Assembly (NCBI RefSeq): GCF_033568475.1
Contig: NC_133123.1
Coordinates: forward strand, 54,505,522 to 54,569,521
DNA: 64,000 nucleotides
Direction: 5' to 3'
From: Henckelia pumila
Taxonomy: Eukaryota > Streptophyta > Magnoliopsida > Lamiales > Gesneriaceae
In this document: piece by piece, positions 12,265-23,527 of the stretch
How positions within the stretch are numbered: position 1 is the first letter of the stretch
Layout: each line of letters begins with the position of its first letter
Position numbers and translations under genes: made by a program
The notes under the pieces: model-generated
The model's input: the letters and a program-made list of their open reading frames with translations, nothing else
What the model was told of the DNA's origin: nothing
The model's database searches: none

Positions 12265-15200
12265 AAGAATTGATTTCGTCCTCGAAATCGCATGCAATCT
12301 GAGCACATCAGATAAAGATCTGAAAGAATCTGTACTCAATCTCATTGCAATAAAGAGATTCGGATAACTCTAACTCATATAATGTTCTATCTTCCAAGTG
12401 ATTTCTTCGACCTTCTTTAAGTCATTATACTGAAACAACTAGAATTGACTTGTTCTAGAACTACTTCTCTTTCGGTACGTAATCTGTATCTGTCATCGGT
12501 TATCGATCAATCAAATTAGTTCAAAGTTTCATTCAATTCAGTCTAATCTCGCCAAAGTATAAAGGAACGAATCTTGTTCCATTATTAAAGTCTGAATCAA
12601 GACTTACAACTCTGATACATCTGTGTCGCACTGTTCTGATTCTATTCGGAATCATAATCACTTTCTCTGACATCTATGACCACATCTGGTCAAATCGTAC
12701 TCTATCGCTGATGTATTTCAGAATCATCATTCTCGAAATGAGAAGAAAAATTGCAGTACTCATCGTATCTCGCATCGAAAAGAGTCATCTCTAAACTCTT
12801 CTGGTATTTGTTCAAATCAGAACAATCAACCAAATCATGAATCTAGCCAACTAGTGCAAACTCTAGCACTACGGCTCGTGGAATATCCTCCCAAAACCAT
12901 GAATATTCTGCTCTAGCTGTCTGTCGGTCTAAAATAATATATTATACTCTGATAAGGCGAGGAAAAAAAAATTTCTTGAATATCTGACTCTGACCTAAAT
13001 TCAGTTATCAGATTTTAGCTGTCTGTTAGTTGATAATGGATCAACCAAGAATACTTCGAAATCCTTTAACGAGTCAACAATTACATCTTCAATCGATCAA
13101 TCTTAATCTAGACTCAATACACAGCTTATAATTCAGAGAAAACTTATGTCAATCAGACAGTTCCTAATATCCCAAACTCATATACTGAGTTAATCTTAAT
13201 CAAATCGATATTCCTCTAACGTCTTCAAGTAAAAATTCGATCAATCAACATTTCGCAAAATTCCAAAATTCAATATCGGAAAGTTCTTTCTTCAATATCA
13301 TTTCGTAGGATCACATATTCATCTGCGAGTCACAATATGTTCTCACAATCATGGAGCAATCACAAATCAGAACTCAAAAATTCTCATCAAATTCTTTCCA
13401 ATAACCATCAAATAATCGATCAGTAAGGCAAGTTTAAATCCCAAAATTTCTCATTCGATCATAAATCGCAAACAACATCGTATTAATCTCACCAATTGAA
13501 AGAACAACACTCAGGTATTCATCTATATGCTCTGGAACTTATTTGGTACTAGTTACACTAATTCAAGTTTCTTTTTCTTCTAATTCGCTCTTTCTGATCT
13601 CAAGTGTTAGTAATTCTCGCAATTGAGTTCGAATGCTGAAAAGAAGATGCAACATCTCTACTAACACTGCAATTCCAGTCTTATTTCTAAATTCAAAATT
13701 TTGCTCTTAGTCCACCAATAAAAATTTACCGCAAAGTTCCATAAATTCCCGAACAATCATCACAAAATCCAAAGAACAAAAGATAAATCTGTTATCACTG
13801 ATTCATCGAGTGAATCATATCAATTATTCTGAATCATCTGAAATATTCTTAAATCCTAGTCGAATCCACTGCAATTTGTTTCAAAATTTCTCAAAATACC
13901 TAAAATTGAACGATCTTCGGACATAATCTTTATCCGGATCGGTCAAACACTAAATTCAGATAGTGCTATCAATCTCTATCAGTTACGACCCAACAAAATC
14001 GTATATACTAAAGATATAACTCAAATCATCAATGACTCTGAGAGTCAGAATCAAATCAATATCAACGAAAATCTCTAAATTCATGATTATCAATAGAAAG
14101 AATTCTGGACAACAAACTCTGCTAAGTGAAAACAACTCACTTGCATTTCAAAATCGTGGGTGAATACTTCAGATCAGGCTCAAAGAATAAGGAAAATGAG
14201 CCAATCAATCAATATAAAATCAAGTGATCACTCATCAACAGGTACGACATAATGCCCATCATCAAGACAAACCAAAATCATGGTTGCCAACGTGGCCTCA
14301 ATCACGAGGAGTCCGCACACACTCATCGATTAGGACTCAGTCCTAAGGCATATTCGAATGTCGCAACAAATAAATCTAGATCACCAAGAAATCAGATAAT
14401 CAAAATTCACCCGAATCAATATCAATGTCCAGAAAGAAATTTCAATTTCTCAAGAATTACGAATTTCTGAAATTCAGACTTGGAATTTCAATCGATGTCA
14501 AATGGCAATAATTATCAAAGTCAATTTCATGCGAATCAAAGTAGCATAACTAAAATAGGATTCAAGAATCTTCAGATTAATCGAAGGAAGGCTCAACTGT
14601 AACTGAATTCGGTGTCATCCCAAAAACACTAATTTCATCCTCTTATTCTATAGAAAAATTTTTTTTCTCCTCAACATTTCTCAAATTCATGTCTTTCCAA
14701 AATATCAATCATAATAACTCCTCAAACCAATTCAATACTAGAAATTCATACAAGTTTTCTTAAGACCCAATAAAACATCATTTTCCCAAAGAACAATATT
14801 GGTTACATCAATGAAATCTCGATATCATCGATTGGGACCTAATCGAATTTTCAAAATATTCAATTAATCCTATTCTTCCCAAAATTTTAACATAAAAGTG
14901 CTGATATTCTTACATTCACAAATAACTTTCAAAAATATCGCAAACTTAGATCAATTCTCAATAATTCAATCATTTATCAGCATCTAATCACAATAGATCC
15001 AAGCAATCGAACACAGTCTGTTCATTCATATATATCAATCTCATAATGCTATAAATATAAACATCAACTCAAAAGACATAATCAACTTAATGTCCTTACT
15101 GAGTACATCGGGATCTCAATTAATTTCTACTCAATCTCTTATTAACGAACACAATCAAGTTTATCATTCCTGATAAATCTATCATCTATTCCGAATGGGC

Positions 15201-16136
15201 GTTTTGAAACATCTAGTTTTGATCTCAGAGTATTATAAAACACTCACTCAAAACTTACACCGCATTATTCAAATCAATGAGTCAGGATCAATAAAATTCT
15301 TACCTCGAGAATTCTTACAGGTTCGTTACAATGGATGATCAAATCTGATCTCGTTCTGAAATTTTCTAAAATCCTTAATATCGAAGTTCTATCTCTGTTC
15401 TGTCTAAAGGTTCATCTGACGCAAATCAATTCAATCATTGCTAAAGATTAAAATATCAACTCTTACCTCGATCAATCTAAGCCACAAAAAACTTCGAGTG
15501 GTTTTTAATTCAATTTCCTCAAGAAGGAACACATCATCTATTCATATTCTAGATCATCTCATCTTTCATCAATACCATTTCTCAATTTCTAGAGTATACA
15601 ATTCTTCGCTCAACAAGGAGATTTAGTTGATAACGGCAGAGATATAGCAATTCAGAATATCATAATAAAATCTCACTTGCCATCATACTCTCCTCAACAA
15701 ATTCATGAACATAAAACTCTTTTCAAAACGTCAATTCTCATAGCGAGCAATCTAATCACCACAATTCAAATCTGGTTTGCTAGCTATCTGAACCATATCG
15801 GCTTAACAATTATAATCTCAAATAATCACAAACACAAATCTCAAAATATCAAAATCATCAACTCTGTTTCGATCATCCTCTAATCATCATACTCATGTAA
15901 TCGCATGAGTGTTTAAATTCTCATCTCGAATTCAGTTCTGATACTCTTTCATATAATGCATGCTTTTAAAATCAATTCACATAATCAAAGAGGCACATAA
16001 TTCTGAATCAGTAAAGCATGCTCGCATGTAATTCAAGTAATCAAACAATGAAATTAATCACATGCGAAATAAAATAATTCAAACAGACTCGATCTACCCC
16101 ACTCACTCACTTCTATTCCAGTCCAAGAATCTTATC
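12265..16136 (-). pseudogene. Degenerate interior of the minus-strand element
   Basis: About 3.9 kb of AT-rich sequence with no credible ORF on either strand. A weak chromodomain-end resemblance can be read on the minus strand near 12370-12410. The rest is too decayed to assign to domains by eye. The small open frames here are spurious. Confidence 0.65.
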
Positions 16137-16148
16137 GCTTTGATACCA
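16137..16148 (-). other. Primer-binding site of the minus-strand element
   Basis: On the minus strand this reads TGGTATCAAAGC a few bases past the 5' LTR end; it is complementary to the 3' end of initiator methionine tRNA with one difference from the usual TGGTATCAGAGC. Confidence 0.85.
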
Positions 16149-16153
16149 CTTAA

Positions 16154-18612
16154 TGTGAGGACCTCGATTCTAATCAACTAATCTCAAATAGTAAAACAAT
16201 CATCGATAAATAAATGAGCCAATTTTTTTTTTTTTAAAGGAACAGTGCCTCGCTCGAGCGGTAGAAAAATATTTGGCTCGAGCGAGACCATCTCGGGCTC
16301 AACAATAAAAAACAATTTTAAACTCGTTCTTCGACATACATCAATTCTAAGAATAATCGGGGTATAAAAATACATGCAGTATTATAAATCAACAATAAAA
16401 GCATGCTTCAATAAATAACCGAGTTCTAAAAATTATTCAACTCTAAATCGACGCCTCACATCTATCATTCGATCCCAAGCTAACCATGTCGACTCTGACT
16501 AGCTCCTGCCCCACCTGTTGTCAAGTATACATACAAAACAAGACAACAGCCGGATAACTCCGGTGATAATAAAATCCCAGTAAAAGCGACGTAACATATA
16601 ATATCAAGTAAGTATATTAAAATCATAATATACATTCAAATTCTTCAATGGAAATGCCAATGAAATGCATGTGTTTAAAAATCGGGATTATCAAATCAGA
16701 TAATCAAGGGAATATCGGACAATCGGTTGGGATCCCGAGGTCAAGATCACGCAACTAACCCACCTACGCTCCCGCTCGGGGTGGTGCTACGCGTCTCAAA
16801 CCTCTAGACTTTGGCGCAACTATAGGAGTATGCTGACACTGGGGGAACTCAACATCCCAGGCCACTCGATATAGCTCCCAAACGTCTAATTCGAATCTTG
16901 GCAACTCAGCCCTCTAAAAATTTAAGAAATTTGGCTCAAGATGAATGCATATGAATCAAATGCAATTTAATCGAATCGAAAATAATAAATCCGTGTATTC
17001 AGACATCAATGTATCGAAGATGTCAACACATTCAACTCGTATATTCAAACTCATGAATATAATATCAAAAATCATTGAAGTAATTCAAATAAGAAATCTC
17101 ATGTTTTTCAAATCGAATATATAAATCACTTACTTCAAACAATTTCATATAGACAAACTCATGTCTTTCAAGTAATATTGAAAATCAATTAAATCATTCA
17201 AATTCACATTCAATATCAAATAATCAAATAAACATGCAAGTATGTGATTTTAATCGGGAACTCGAGAATATCAAACTCGCTCGAATATTCATTCCCTTAA
17301 AAATCGACATCAGCTCATACCTCAATTTTCCAATCTGAAAAAGCTCAAATCCTTAGACTCCTGATTTCTGCCTCTAATTATCATCGACTAGCTTTCAATC
17401 TGCGAAAAATCATATAATGATCAAAAGTCAACCTTAGTCAATTGTGGTCAAACTTTGACCAAAAATTTCCGAACTTTAATGCGCTCTCACCGCTTAAAGA
17501 TTTTGAATCTCGACTCGAAACTTGGATATTTGAATTCATCTCGTCGAGACGATCAAAATTGGGTAACACGTCGATGGTCACCGGAATATTTGGGGGAGGC
17601 GGTGATGCGGCGGCGATAAGCAAATCAACTCCAAAAATTATGAATTTTGGCATGGTTGTAGATCTCGACGAGACAATTCCAACAATATAAGCCACGACCG
17701 GAACAGAGGTCCGACGCGGCGGCGATCGGAGAAAAACAGGGCGGCGGTGGTGGCGGTTTAAAAACTCCGATCTGCACCAAATATGCCGAAATAATCTACC
17801 AAAAGCTATGGAAATGTTCTACTTATCATCTACTATCATTTAGCAACTCGAAAACTAACAAAAACGAGCTGGAAATTGCGAAATCAAATCGAAGAAGACG
17901 ATGAACAGTACCGAGAAAATTCTGTGCAGATTTCATCCGTTCATTCTCACTTTCTCGGCGATCCAACCGTTCGATCTTTGATTTCTTTACACAAATAGCT
18001 TCGTCTTGATGTTGGCTACAAAGTGACCGATCGGATCTTTGATCGGAGCTCCGGTGGACATCCAAAAAAATCAAAAACTACGGCTGCTACAGTAAAGTCG
18101 AGAAAATGGGAAAAATTGGGGAAAAAATCTTGATCCGTGTTTTCTCATTGTGAGTTTTCTATTTATAGTAAGACTATATTTTTGGGTCTCGGACTAATTT
18201 ATTTGATATCCAACTGGTAAAAATTAGTCCTAAATCTGATATTTTCCGGTACACGCACCCAACATCAATAACATCATTTTTCTGAAATTATACACTTAGA
18301 CCAGTCAATTGAACTCATAAATTTCAAATTTAATTTCTAAGTCCAACTTAGACTCGGACCAGTCATCTCAGTCAATATTTTCCCAAATTAAATTTATTTG
18401 GCATAAATAATTATTTTATTTCGATATCTCAATAATTATTTCAAAATGCCAAATAAAACCAGATATTCAGAAATAGTCAAATTCATTGATTAACTGGTAT
18501 GTGTATTTTATAAATACACTCTATAATCTCATTAGCAATAATAATTATTTCATCAACTCAATAATTATTTTAATTGCTAATTAATGCGATAATTAATTTT
18601 TGGGGCGTTACA
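16154..18612 (-). repeat. 5' LTR of the minus-strand element
   Basis: Bounded by TGTGAGGACC at 16154 and GCGTTACA at 18612, collinear with 9802-12251. A perfect 11-bp inverted repeat (CTCGCTCGAGC / GCTCGAGCGAG) is at 16249-16286. A TATAAATAG-like box on the minus strand is at about 18160-18168. Confidence 0.93.
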
Positions 18613-18617
18613 CCGGA
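18613..18617. other. Right target-site duplication of the minus-strand element
   Basis: CCGGA, matching 9797-9801. Confidence 0.93.
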
Positions 18618-19428
18618 TTTGGACATTGCAGATGATGAGTATCAGGTATTCAAGAATGAGCCATTTCCAGATAATCTTGTAATTCAGACTTTGTGTCAGG
18701 ATGGGGCGGAATGGAAGAGGAATGCGAAGGATGAAGTTGTTACATTTCCATCCATCTTTCTTCGCAGAGAAGCTAATAATTGGCATGAGTTTGTGGCTGC
18801 CAGAATGTTTCCATCTGGGCATACAGCCGATGTGACTAAGGTTAGAACTGGTCTTGTGTATTGCATTGTCACTGGAAAATCTGTTGATGCTGGGAGGGTG
18901 ATTCAGGAGTCTATTATTGCTGCAGTTAGGGGTTCCTCGACTATCAGTTTACCCCACTCGTCTTTGATTACTCAACTTTGCCGGTTAGCTGGTGTTGTGT
19001 GGGATGATACGGAGCAGATTCTTACAATTCAAGGTCCTATAAGAATTACTGGTGCACTGCGACGGGATAAGAAGAACAAAGCGGTCAGTACTTCTGAACA
19101 GGCAGCTGAACCACCGCAGCCCTTTGAGCCACTACCACACTTTGAGCCAGCAACTTCCCATTTGGAAGTACCTATGTCCTTACCGACGCATCCGGCCACT
19201 GAGTATTCTACTCGTGATGATTCTACGGCCGTGCTTACGCAGATGAAGAAGCAGTGGAAGATGATGCGAGCACATATGACATATATGCATGACTTCACTA
19301 CTGCTCTCGCCCAGAATTATCCGCCCACTGTTGTGCCTTATCCACCTCCTCCACAGTGGTCTTCTGATGATACTGCTGATGCTGCACCTTCTTTCCATGG
19401 AGATGATGATGATGACGCCGAGTCATGA
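18618..19428 (+). pseudogene. Second ORF of the Athila/Tat-like element, downstream part
   Basis: Coding resumes after the minus-strand element with DIADDEYQVFKNEPFP, then NNWHEFVAARMFPSGHTADV and a segment typical of the plant-transposon-protein family. The C-terminal quarter is low-complexity, rich in proline and ending in a run of aspartates. This and the upstream part at 9449 were one reading before the insertion. No catalytic motif is recognised. Confidence 0.6.
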
Positions 19429-21035
19429 TGCTCGGTGTCGAAGGTATGAGTCCCTTGTTCTTTTATTGATTTTTAATCATTAGGGACAATGATTACATTA
19501 AGTTTGGGGGGGTGAATCAATGTTTGATTTAGTTGTTTGGTTGAAAGTTGAGTTTTGAATTTCATAGATAAAATTTTTGTTGAGTTTAGTTGTTGTTGTT
19601 AGTTGAGTTGAATTGAGTCGAGAAATAAATGGATGCATGGCTGAAAATTTTTTGTTTTGTGCTATAACTGAAATCCATGATTGTCTACCTATCTGACAAA
19701 TATTTTTGAGAAAATGGAACCAATTTGAATGAATAATTTCTTATATACTCTGTGATTAATACTTGAATCTGAGTTTTGAAACATACAGACATAGAGATAA
19801 TTGAGGCATTGTTTGAATTTTTGGGCCTGAATTTTCATTGAATAATTTATCCTTTGTTGCCAGTTGAGCCTACACGTATATTAGTACATTGAGGTATGAG
19901 AAATCTGAAATTTGTTGAAAATCATCGTTAACTGCTGATGATTATCTTTTTTACACTGATTGAATTTTTATGATTTAATTGTGGATTGAGACTTGTCTAG
20001 AACTAGTTCGAACACTCTTCGAGGCGCAATACGGGCAAAATTGAGATTAGGGATGATTTAGGCGATTTTTCTGAATCCGTTTGAGCCTTTCAAGCTACCC
20101 CATTAATACATGTTATCCCTAGTACCTTGTTTGAGCTTTATTGAAAATCGAATGGCATGCGTGTAAACGTGTGATTAAACCCCCATTCGTCATTATTTCA
20201 AGGTCCTACATTGACTACTTGAATATCCTAAACACTATTTCCTACCTTTAAGGGAGTAAGTTGAATGCTAAAATGTTAGATGCTCCAAGTTTTTATTTGT
20301 GAAAAATGGATTGGTGTGGTGGATGAATTGAAAAGATGAAAAGAGGTAGTAGAAAAGAAAGAAGAAAAAAAAAATTGATTGAAAAAAATTGTGAAAGAAT
20401 TTGTGACGTGAAAAAGTTGAAAATCAATGAAGTGAAGAAAGAAAAATATGTGTGAAGTTGTGAATGAAAAGGAGTCGAAATTTGAGCATAAAATTATGAA
20501 TTACTCCTTGTTTCTAATTCATATCCTTCATTTGTAGCCATGAGCCAGGCCTTACATTATAAGCTGAATAAGTCCTATTGACCGAGTCTCAGTTGCCCAA
20601 TATACTAGTGGAGAAGAGTTGCTAGAATTTAACCTATGAACTGTTGATTGATGCTTTTAATGATTATGAATTTTCATCTAAACACGCACACACTATTATT
20701 CGTTGCATTAACCTAATTGTGAGTGTTTCTGATTAATATCATATTTGATCCTTGCTACCTTTTAAAGTCCTCATGATCTATGATTGTGTGAATTGAATTT
20801 GGATAATGGTGTTTTGAACTGAGTTGCAGAGATTGTGAGTTTATGCGGTTATTTTGTTCTGGCTGAAACTTTCAAGTGTTAGTTGGGTGTGACAGGATTG
20901 GATTTGAAAATTCTTTGAAATCATTGCTGAGGTCATTGCTCCATAATATTTCTTGACTAGTCTTGTTGATTTTTGATGATATGAGTTTTTGGAAGATGAA
21001 GTGTTTTGAATTGTTTTGCTCGGGACTAGCAAAAG
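19429..21035 (+). other. Non-coding 3' interior of the Athila/Tat-like element
   Basis: A polypurine-like AAGTTTGGGGGGG run is at about 19500-19512, soon after the ORF end, and a purine-rich GAAAAGA-type tract lies near 20335-20480. I find no gene. Such long 3' non-coding spacers with an internal G-run are common in Tat/Athila elements. Confidence 0.6.
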
Positions 21036-21053
21036 TCTAAGTTTGGAGGTATT
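21036..21053 (+). other. Polypurine tract of the Athila/Tat-like element
   Basis: CTAAGTTTGGAGGTATT lies directly before the 3' LTR start TGATAAGTG. Confidence 0.75.
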
Positions 21054-22120
21054 TGATAAGTGTATTTTATGCACTTAATTTATATATGATTTTAATTGTT
21101 AAATGTCTGTTTCAAGCAGATTTATGCGGAGTTTTGTTGTTTTTGTGCTTACAGAGAATTAATGAATTATTTTGGAAAAGAGAAGAAAATAAGAATTTAG
21201 GAAGAGAAAGGAATTAAAAGAAAATAAGAAGAATAAGTAAAGGAAAAGAAAAGAAGAGAACAAGAGAAGGAAACGTAAGAAAAGTAATTGGGCTTATGTT
21301 ATTGGGCCTTGATAGAAATTGTTAGAGCTAAAGATTTAAGTGAAGAGCTAACGCGCTTGTCAAGTGAAGGCGAGGAGATTGGATTCCAGAAGACTATGCG
21401 CGCTCGCCTGGATTGTGAAGCACCCGCGCGTCGCCAATTCTGTACTTGGAAATTTTTATCGGAATGAAAGTTTCTATTTTCTTGGGCTTTATTCTTGGGC
21501 TTTTGCACAACGATATAAAAAAGATTTTTATCAGATGAGGGGAGAGGAGAGCCGCCACACATTTAAACACTACACATCAGAGATTTGATCATGAGATTTC
21601 TGGAGCTTATCTGAAGAACAAAGACGAACAAAGACGGAGTACGATAGACCGGACACGGCGTCGACGACGGATTTGTTTTCTATCTTTTATTTAATTCTGA
21701 ATATGTTTAGATTTATGAACATGTTTTATTTTATTCAGAATTTTATTATGAACTAAATTTTTAGAGTCTAGAGGTCGGATGGAACCTGGTGTAGACACTT
21801 TCATGAATTCTTGATTTTATTGGATTGAGTTTCTTCTAGATTAATTGTTTTTTTTAGAATTGATTGTCTTTTCAATTATCTGATCAATAATTGATTTGTA
21901 ATATTTATTTGAAATCTGGCACTCGGTAGAGGAGATTTTGAATAGGACCAATAGAAAATGCACTGTTAATTATTTATATCGCTCGGGATAGTGTATAATT
22001 TTAACAGAGCTTTTAAAGAGAACATAGTTTTGAATTGATCACTGCAAGTAGATTCTTAATAGGGATATTGAAATTGAATTGTAGTTGATATATTTTATTC
22101 GGCACTCGGAAGAGGGAATA
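21054..22120 (+). repeat. 3' LTR of the Athila/Tat-like element, first part
   Basis: Collinear with 4511-5585 of the 5' LTR, apart from a short deletion near 21320. It is interrupted after GGGAATA, where the second chromovirus inserted; GAATA (22116-22120) is the left target duplication. Confidence 0.93.
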
Positions 22121-22179
22121 TGTAGTAGCCCGTACCCTAATTGAGTAATTAAAGGATTAATGCTAATTAAATAAATTGG

Positions 22180-22460
22180 GTATCGGATGGATCGGAAGCT
22201 CCGAAGGCACGATCGGACGCTCCGAACAGGATCGGAAGCTCCGATAAGCGATCGGAATCACCGATGATATTATGTCAGGCATGACGTGTGGTTGGATCGG
22301 AAGCTCCGATCAGGATCGGAAGCTCCGATCACCCCTATCCGAAGTCAACAAGTGATATTTTGACACGTGGCAGATCAAGATCTTCGGAAGCTCCGATGGC
22401 AGGATCGGACGTTCCGATCGAGGTTCGGACGTTCCGATCAAGGATCGAAAGTTCCGATCG
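22180..22460 (+). repeat. Cluster of ATCGGAAGCTCCGAT-type palindromes in the 5' LTR
   Basis: About ten copies of ATCGGA-AGC-TCCGAT, or variants with ACG or ATT in the centre, are scattered through 280 bp just upstream of the TATA box. The motif is an inverted repeat with a 3-base centre. The 3' LTR carries the same cluster with fewer copies (28145-28380). Confidence 0.85.
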
Positions 22461-22465
22461 TTGTC

Positions 22466-22473
22466 TATAAATA
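22466..22473 (+). promoter_or_regulatory. TATA box of the second chromovirus 5' LTR
   Basis: TATAAATA followed by GAGGGCCGAGGC, with the same sequence at 28383-28390 in the 3' LTR. It directly follows the palindrome cluster. Confidence 0.65.
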
Positions 22474-23466
22474 GAGGGCCGAGGCTTCATTTCCAATTTC
22501 CAATTCCGAGTGTTTCCCTCTCCTTTCTAGTCTACTCGAGTTGTTCTAGCCTTCCTAGGCTTGACTCGGCGGTCAGCGAGGCGTTCGATAGTCGTAGCGG
22601 AGTTGTGCCCAAGTTCTGGAGGCATCGACATCAAAGGGCTAACGACGGACGAAGGTATAGATTTTGCTTACTATAAATATTTAGGAGTATGCAATAGCTT
22701 AGTTAAGGCTTTTAGAGCACTTTAATGATAGTAGTATCATTTGGTAGTGTAGAGCAGACTATAGGCGTGGACCTAGAGTTGGTAGAGCTTGCACTGTTTT
22801 GAGGTACGAAAGTACTGTTTGAGATATCCTGACTGAGTATGCATGTATTATGTGACTGCATGATTTATATGCCATGATATTATGCTGCATTCATTTGCAT
22901 CTTGCTGTATCTCTTTCGAGATGTCTGTTAGTAGGGTTGTACCCTATCCTGTTAGTGGATGGACTTCCATTGATTTGGGTCCGGCGTATCCATGGTTATC
23001 TCGGTATGGGAGCCACCTCCTGAAGCGACGGCACAGCGTGCTACATACCAGGGCCCGGTCTGTCTCTGTTATCTGATCCTTGACCTCGAGTCTATAGGGA
23101 GTTCACTTTGCATGCATGTATACTCATACTCTCGTACTGAGCGTTTTATGCTCATGTCTCATACTCTGTATTTTTTGGACACCCTATTCCATGGGGCAGG
23201 TTTGCGATTGGACGAGGAGGGTGGATCTAGGAGGGGCTAGTCAGTGGTTGGCCAGCTGGAGCTTTGATTAGGTTTTATTACTATTGTTTGGGTTGATACA
23301 ACTATTCGATTTGGTTGTATATTATTGGATAAATTACAGATTCCTTTACTTGGGATTGTATATTGTTTATGGTTTCTGCAGTTTTATTCTGATATCTGTT
23401 TAATTAAGTTAATTGCATGCATAAGTTCTGTTTAGTAGGTGATCCGGGTAAGGGTCACTACATTTA

Positions 23467-23478
23467 TGGTATCAGAGC
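23467..23478 (+). other. Primer-binding site of the second chromovirus
   Basis: TGGTATCAGAGC begins four bases after the LTR end; it complements the 3' end of initiator methionine tRNA. Confidence 0.92.
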
Positions 23479-23527
23479 ATGCAAAAGAATTCTTGGGATT
23501 TAGTCTCATCTTGAGGTATTTTTGTAG

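Larger units (their letters stand above)
9802..18612 (-). mobile_element. Minus-strand Ty3/gypsy chromovirus-derived element with a degenerate interior
   Basis: On the minus strand the order is 5' LTR (18612 to 16154), primer-binding site, 3.9-kb interior, polypurine tract, 3' LTR (12251 to 9802). LTRs start TGTAACGCCCC and end CCTCACA. The CCGGA target duplication is perfect. The two LTRs (2459 and 2450 bp) look about 97-98% alike by eye, so the insertion is fairly young. The interior has no substantial ORF, but close to the polypurine tract a chromodomain-end-like stretch (EEITWKIE) and the GAGGACGAAATC context are still visible, which ties it to the outer chromovirus family. It is thoroughly broken and was probably already so when it inserted. 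Confidence 0.9.
22121..23462 (+). repeat. 5' LTR of the second chromovirus
   Basis: Begins TGTAGTAGCCC, ends GGGTCACTACA, so its tips form a short inverted repeat. It holds a cluster of palindromic motifs (22180-22460) and a TATA box. It is 56 bp longer than the 3' LTR because of small indels, including one palindromic-motif copy. Confidence 0.95.

Noticed and set aside
12265-16136. Small ORFs in the minus-strand element interior (for example near 14252, 15438 and 15677)
   Set aside because: Short, AT-rich composition, no recognisable motif, and on the strand opposite to the element.
22288-23240. Small ORFs inside the second chromovirus LTRs
   Set aside because: They recur in both LTRs because the LTRs are copies; they include palindrome-cluster sequence and match no known protein.
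23467-23478. Possible tRNA fragments at TGGTATCAGAGC-type sites
   Set aside because: These are primer-binding sites next to LTR ends; no tRNA cloverleaf surrounds them.
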